From Pseudomonadota bacterium (GTDB taxonomy: Bacteria > Pseudomonadota > Gammaproteobacteria > Burkholderiales > Burkholderiaceae_C), in assembly GCA_018241895.1 (NCBI GenBank), contig JAFECX010000042.1:1-36291 (forward strand): a stretch of DNA of 36,291 bases, read 5' to 3'. The notes beneath the pieces are model-generated. The model had not been told where the DNA came from. It was given only the letters and a program-made list of their open reading frames with translations, and ran no database searches. Made by a program: the position numbers and the translations under genes. This document shows, piece by piece, positions 34,446 to 36,291 of this stretch. The number at the start of each line of letters is the position of its first letter. The stretch's first letter is position 1.

Positions 34446-35843
34446 ATGAACGCAATCGACGACAAGCACCACACATTGCCCGCAGCGCAACTGGCGACCA
34501 TGGTGCAGGAGGCGCACGAGCGCACGCTCGAATGCGTGGCCGACCTGCACGACGCGCAGCTCGAGGTGCCGTTGCTCGAGATCGTCAACCCGTTGCGCTG
34601 GGAGCTCGGGCATTGCGCGTTCTTCTACGATGCGTTCGTGCTGCGTCCGCGGCGCGGACGCCCGGCTGTCATGGCGCACGCCGGCGACCTGTACGACTCG
34701 TTCGGCGTCGACCACGACGAGCGCTGGCATCTCGATCTGCCCGAGCGGCGCGCAACGCTCGACTACATGGCGCGCGTGAAGGACGCCGTGCTCGAGGATC
34801 TGGCGCGCGGCACCGAGGGGCCCGAGCAGACCTACCTGCACCTGCTCGCGCTCATCCACTCCGACATGCACTGCGAGGCATTCACGTACATGCGGCAGAC
34901 GCTGGGCTATGCGGCGCCGGCCTTCGTCGGGCGCCATGCAGCGGCATCAAGCGCGCACGCAGGGCCACTGGCCGGGGACGTGGCGTTCGCGGGCGGACGC
35001 TTCCTGCTCGGCACCAGCCCCGACGCGCCCTTCGTGTTCGACAACGAGAAGTGGGCGCACCCGGTCGAGCTGGCGCCCTTCAGGATCGCACGTGCACCCG
35101 TGACGCAGTCCGAGTTCGCGGCCTTCGTCGACGCTGGCGGCTATCTCGCGCGCGCGCTCTGGAGCCGTCAGGGCTGGGGCTGGCGCACGCGCACCGGCCT
35201 GCAGCATCCGCCGTACTGGCAGCGTGCCGGCGGTGGCTGGCTGCGGCGCGATTTCGACCGCATGGTGGCGCTCGAGCCGCATGCGCCGATGGTGCACGTC
35301 AGCTGGTACGAGGCCGAGGCCTGGTGCCGCTGGGCCGGCAGACGGCTGCCGACCGAAGCCGAATGGGAGCTTGCGGCCAGTGCGGCGGGCGCAGATGCCG
35401 ACGTCGCTGCCGGCAGCGACGTGCCGACTCTCGCGGCCAAGCGCCGCTACCCCTGGGGGCAAGGCGAGCCCGACGACACGCGCGCCAACCTGGACGCGGG
35501 CGCCGCCGGCTGCGTCGACGTCGCCGCGTTTGCCGCCAGCGACAGCGCCGCGGGTTGCCGCCAGATGATCGGCAACGTCTGGGAGTGGACCGCGAGCCCC
35601 TTCTATCCCTACCCCGGATTCGTCGTCGACCACCCGTACAAGGAGTACTCGGCGCCTTGGTTCGGCTACCGCAAGGTGCTCCGAGGCGGCTCGTGGGCGA
35701 CGCGCCCGCGCTTTGCGCACAACGCACTGCGCAACTTCTTTCCTCCACACCGCAACGACGTCTACGCCGGGTTTCGCACCTGCGCGCTCGCGCAGCCACC
35801 TCACAGCGCGCCCGCGCAGCCACCTCACAGCGCGCCCGCGTAG
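34446..35843 (+). CDS. senA: Selenoneine synthase SenA (EgtB-like)
   Basis: 465-residue nonheme-iron enzyme of the EgtB/SenA family that joins the selenosugar from SenB to hercynine. The N-terminal DinB-like domain carries the likely iron triad His56 (WELGHCAFFYD), His138 and His142 (ALIHSDMHCEAF). The C-terminal formylglycine-generating-like domain (about 175-450) has GGRFLLGT, PVTQSEFAAFVDAGGY, HVSWYEAEAWCRWAGRRLP, GNVWEWTASPFYPYPGF, YKVLRGGSWATRP and FFPPHRNDVYAGFRTC. Choosing SenA over ergothioneine synthase EgtB rests mainly on senB and senC in the same cluster. The C-terminus ends in two copies of the QPPHSAPA repeat. Confidence 0.88.
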   Translation: MNAIDDKHHTLPAAQLATMVQEAHERTLECVADLHDAQLEVPLLEIVNPLRWELGHCAFFYDAFVLRPRRGRPAVMAHAGDLYDSFGVDHDERWHLDLPERRATLDYMARVKDAVLEDLARGTEGPEQTYLHLLALIHSDMHCEAFTYMRQTLGYAAPAFVGRHAAASSAHAGPLAGDVAFAGGRFLLGTSPDAPFVFDNEKWAHPVELAPFRIARAPVTQSEFAAFVDAGGYLARALWSRQGWGWRTRTGLQHPPYWQRAGGGWLRRDFDRMVALEPHAPMVHVSWYEAEAWCRWAGRRLPTEAEWELAASAAGADADVAAGSDVPTLAAKRRYPWGQGEPDDTRANLDAGAAGCVDVAAFAASDSAAGCRQMIGNVWEWTASPFYPYPGFVVDHPYKEYSAPWFGYRKVLRGGSWATRPRFAHNALRNFFPPHRNDVYAGFRTCALAQPPHSAPAQPPHSAPA

Positions 35844-35864
35844 CCACCTCACCGCGCACCCGTG
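35793..35864 (+). repeat. Three 24-bp tandem repeats across the senA stop
   Basis: Unit cagccacctcacagcgcgcc plus cgcg; two copies are coding (QPPHSAPA) and the third starts at 35841. In the third copy the initial CAG is TAG, which is the senA stop codon. Confidence 0.9.
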
Positions 35865-35985
35865 CAGCCGCTGGGCAAGACGGGTTCGGTGCGGCCCCAG
35901 GCGCGCGCGTCGCCGCCACCGGGTGCGCGACGTTCGCGGCGCCGGCATGCATCGGCGCCGCAATGCATCGGCGCCCAAACGCATT

Positions 35986-36007
35986 GCGGCACCCCCGAGG
36001 GTGCCGC
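35986..36007 (+). terminator. 9-bp hairpin downstream of senA, possible terminator
   Basis: GCGGCACCC-CCGA-GGGTGCCGC forms a perfect 9-bp stem with a 4-nt loop about 140 nt after the senA stop. No T-run follows. The rest of 35844-36131 has short direct repeats (atgcatcggcgcc twice, 35947-35975) and no gene. Confidence 0.45.
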
Positions 36008-36131
36008 CATCACTTGCAAACGCTGGCGGAGTGGACGATGGGCCAACCTGTGTCCCATGCCCCTTCATGTCGTCTCGGATAGCAGCATTGTCGCAGTCAA
36101 CAACGTTATTGATCCGGCAAGATGAAGTTTT

Positions 36132-36291
36132 CACGCCGCGTACTTGACGATCGGGTCTTGGAAGTAGGCCCGAACGCGATCGCGGTTGGCGGCGATGAAT
36201 TGCATGTGCTCGTCGGCAGCGGCGCGCAGCTTGGCCTTCGTGCGCACCGGCACCTTTGTGCCGATGGCCTGCTTCAAGTCGGCGTTGAGCC
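36132..36291 (-). CDS. IS630-family transposase, C-terminal part (5' end outside window)
   Basis: The visible 52 codons end at TGA (36132-36134). They contain VPVRTKAKLRAAADEHM and YFQDPIVKYAA, the characteristic C-terminus of IS630-type DDE transposases. The N-terminal part with the catalytic residues is beyond the window, so activity cannot be judged. The DNA just downstream of the stop, from about 36060, is clearly more AT-rich than the neighbouring genes, consistent with the terminal sequence of an insertion element; the exact end and TA target duplication are not determined. Confidence 0.82.

Noticed and set aside
33924..34449. Possible gene on the plus strand between the acyl-CoA dehydrogenase and senA
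   Set aside because: No third-position GC bias, Arg/Ala/Cys-rich nonsense composition, no ribosome-binding site and no recognisable motif.
29204..35843. Ergothioneine instead of selenoneine cluster
   Set aside because: EgtD and an EgtB-like enzyme would fit ergothioneine, but a dedicated SenB-type glycosyltransferase coupled to a selenophosphate synthase has no place in that pathway, and no egtA, egtC or egtE is present.

Overview
The window is very GC-rich DNA with almost no spare sequence. Gene content and order point to a betaproteobacterium of the order Burkholderiales. The run rpsO-pnp-quinone oxidoreductase-tpiA-secG, an orphan rnfB overlapping nth, zapB-zapA followed by 6S RNA, an intracellular PHB depolymerase and an L-Ara4N operon with a split arnA all fit that group. 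I infer the order from these families; I cannot name a genus.

Left part (1-11.4 kb, minus strand) is housekeeping: uvrB, a low-molecular-weight phosphatase, iscR-iscS-iscA, tsaD, rpsO, pnp, an NAD(P)H:quinone oxidoreductase, tpiA and the start of secG. The isc cluster is reduced. It has no iscU, hscB, hscA or fdx, and IscS has a replaced C-terminal tail, yet two good IscR boxes stand in front of iscR.

Middle part (11.5-20.5 kb, mostly plus strand) has an aromatic/aspartate aminotransferase, PHB depolymerase, rnfB, nth, zapB, zapA, a 6S RNA with a 21-bp closing stem, an EVE-domain protein, a TauE/SafE permease, rpsU, a GatB/YqeY protein and a DUF442-type phosphatase. On the minus strand sits a PAS-GGDEF protein whose GGDEF motif has become DERRF while the RxxD inhibitory site is kept, so it is probably a c-di-GMP binder and not a cyclase.

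Next (20.5-29.1 kb, minus strand) is a seven-gene operon for 4-amino-4-deoxy-L-arabinose modification of lipid A: arnT, one small flippase-like gene, arnB, arnC, separate formyltransferase and decarboxylase genes in place of fused arnA, and arnD. A catalytically complete HD-GYP phosphodiesterase follows it after three 20-bp tandem repeats.

The right part (29.2-35.8 kb, plus strand) is the most interesting: egtD, senB, senC (a selD homologue) and, 2.1 kb further on, senA. Together they predict synthesis of selenoneine, the selenium analogue of ergothioneine. EgtD makes hercynine, SenC makes selenophosphate, SenB makes a selenosugar, and SenA joins the selenosugar to hercynine. Between senC and senA lie an undescribed 74-residue Cys/Arg-rich ORF, an acyl-CoA dehydrogenase and 568 bp without a convincing gene. 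The window ends in the C-terminal part of an IS630-type transposase.
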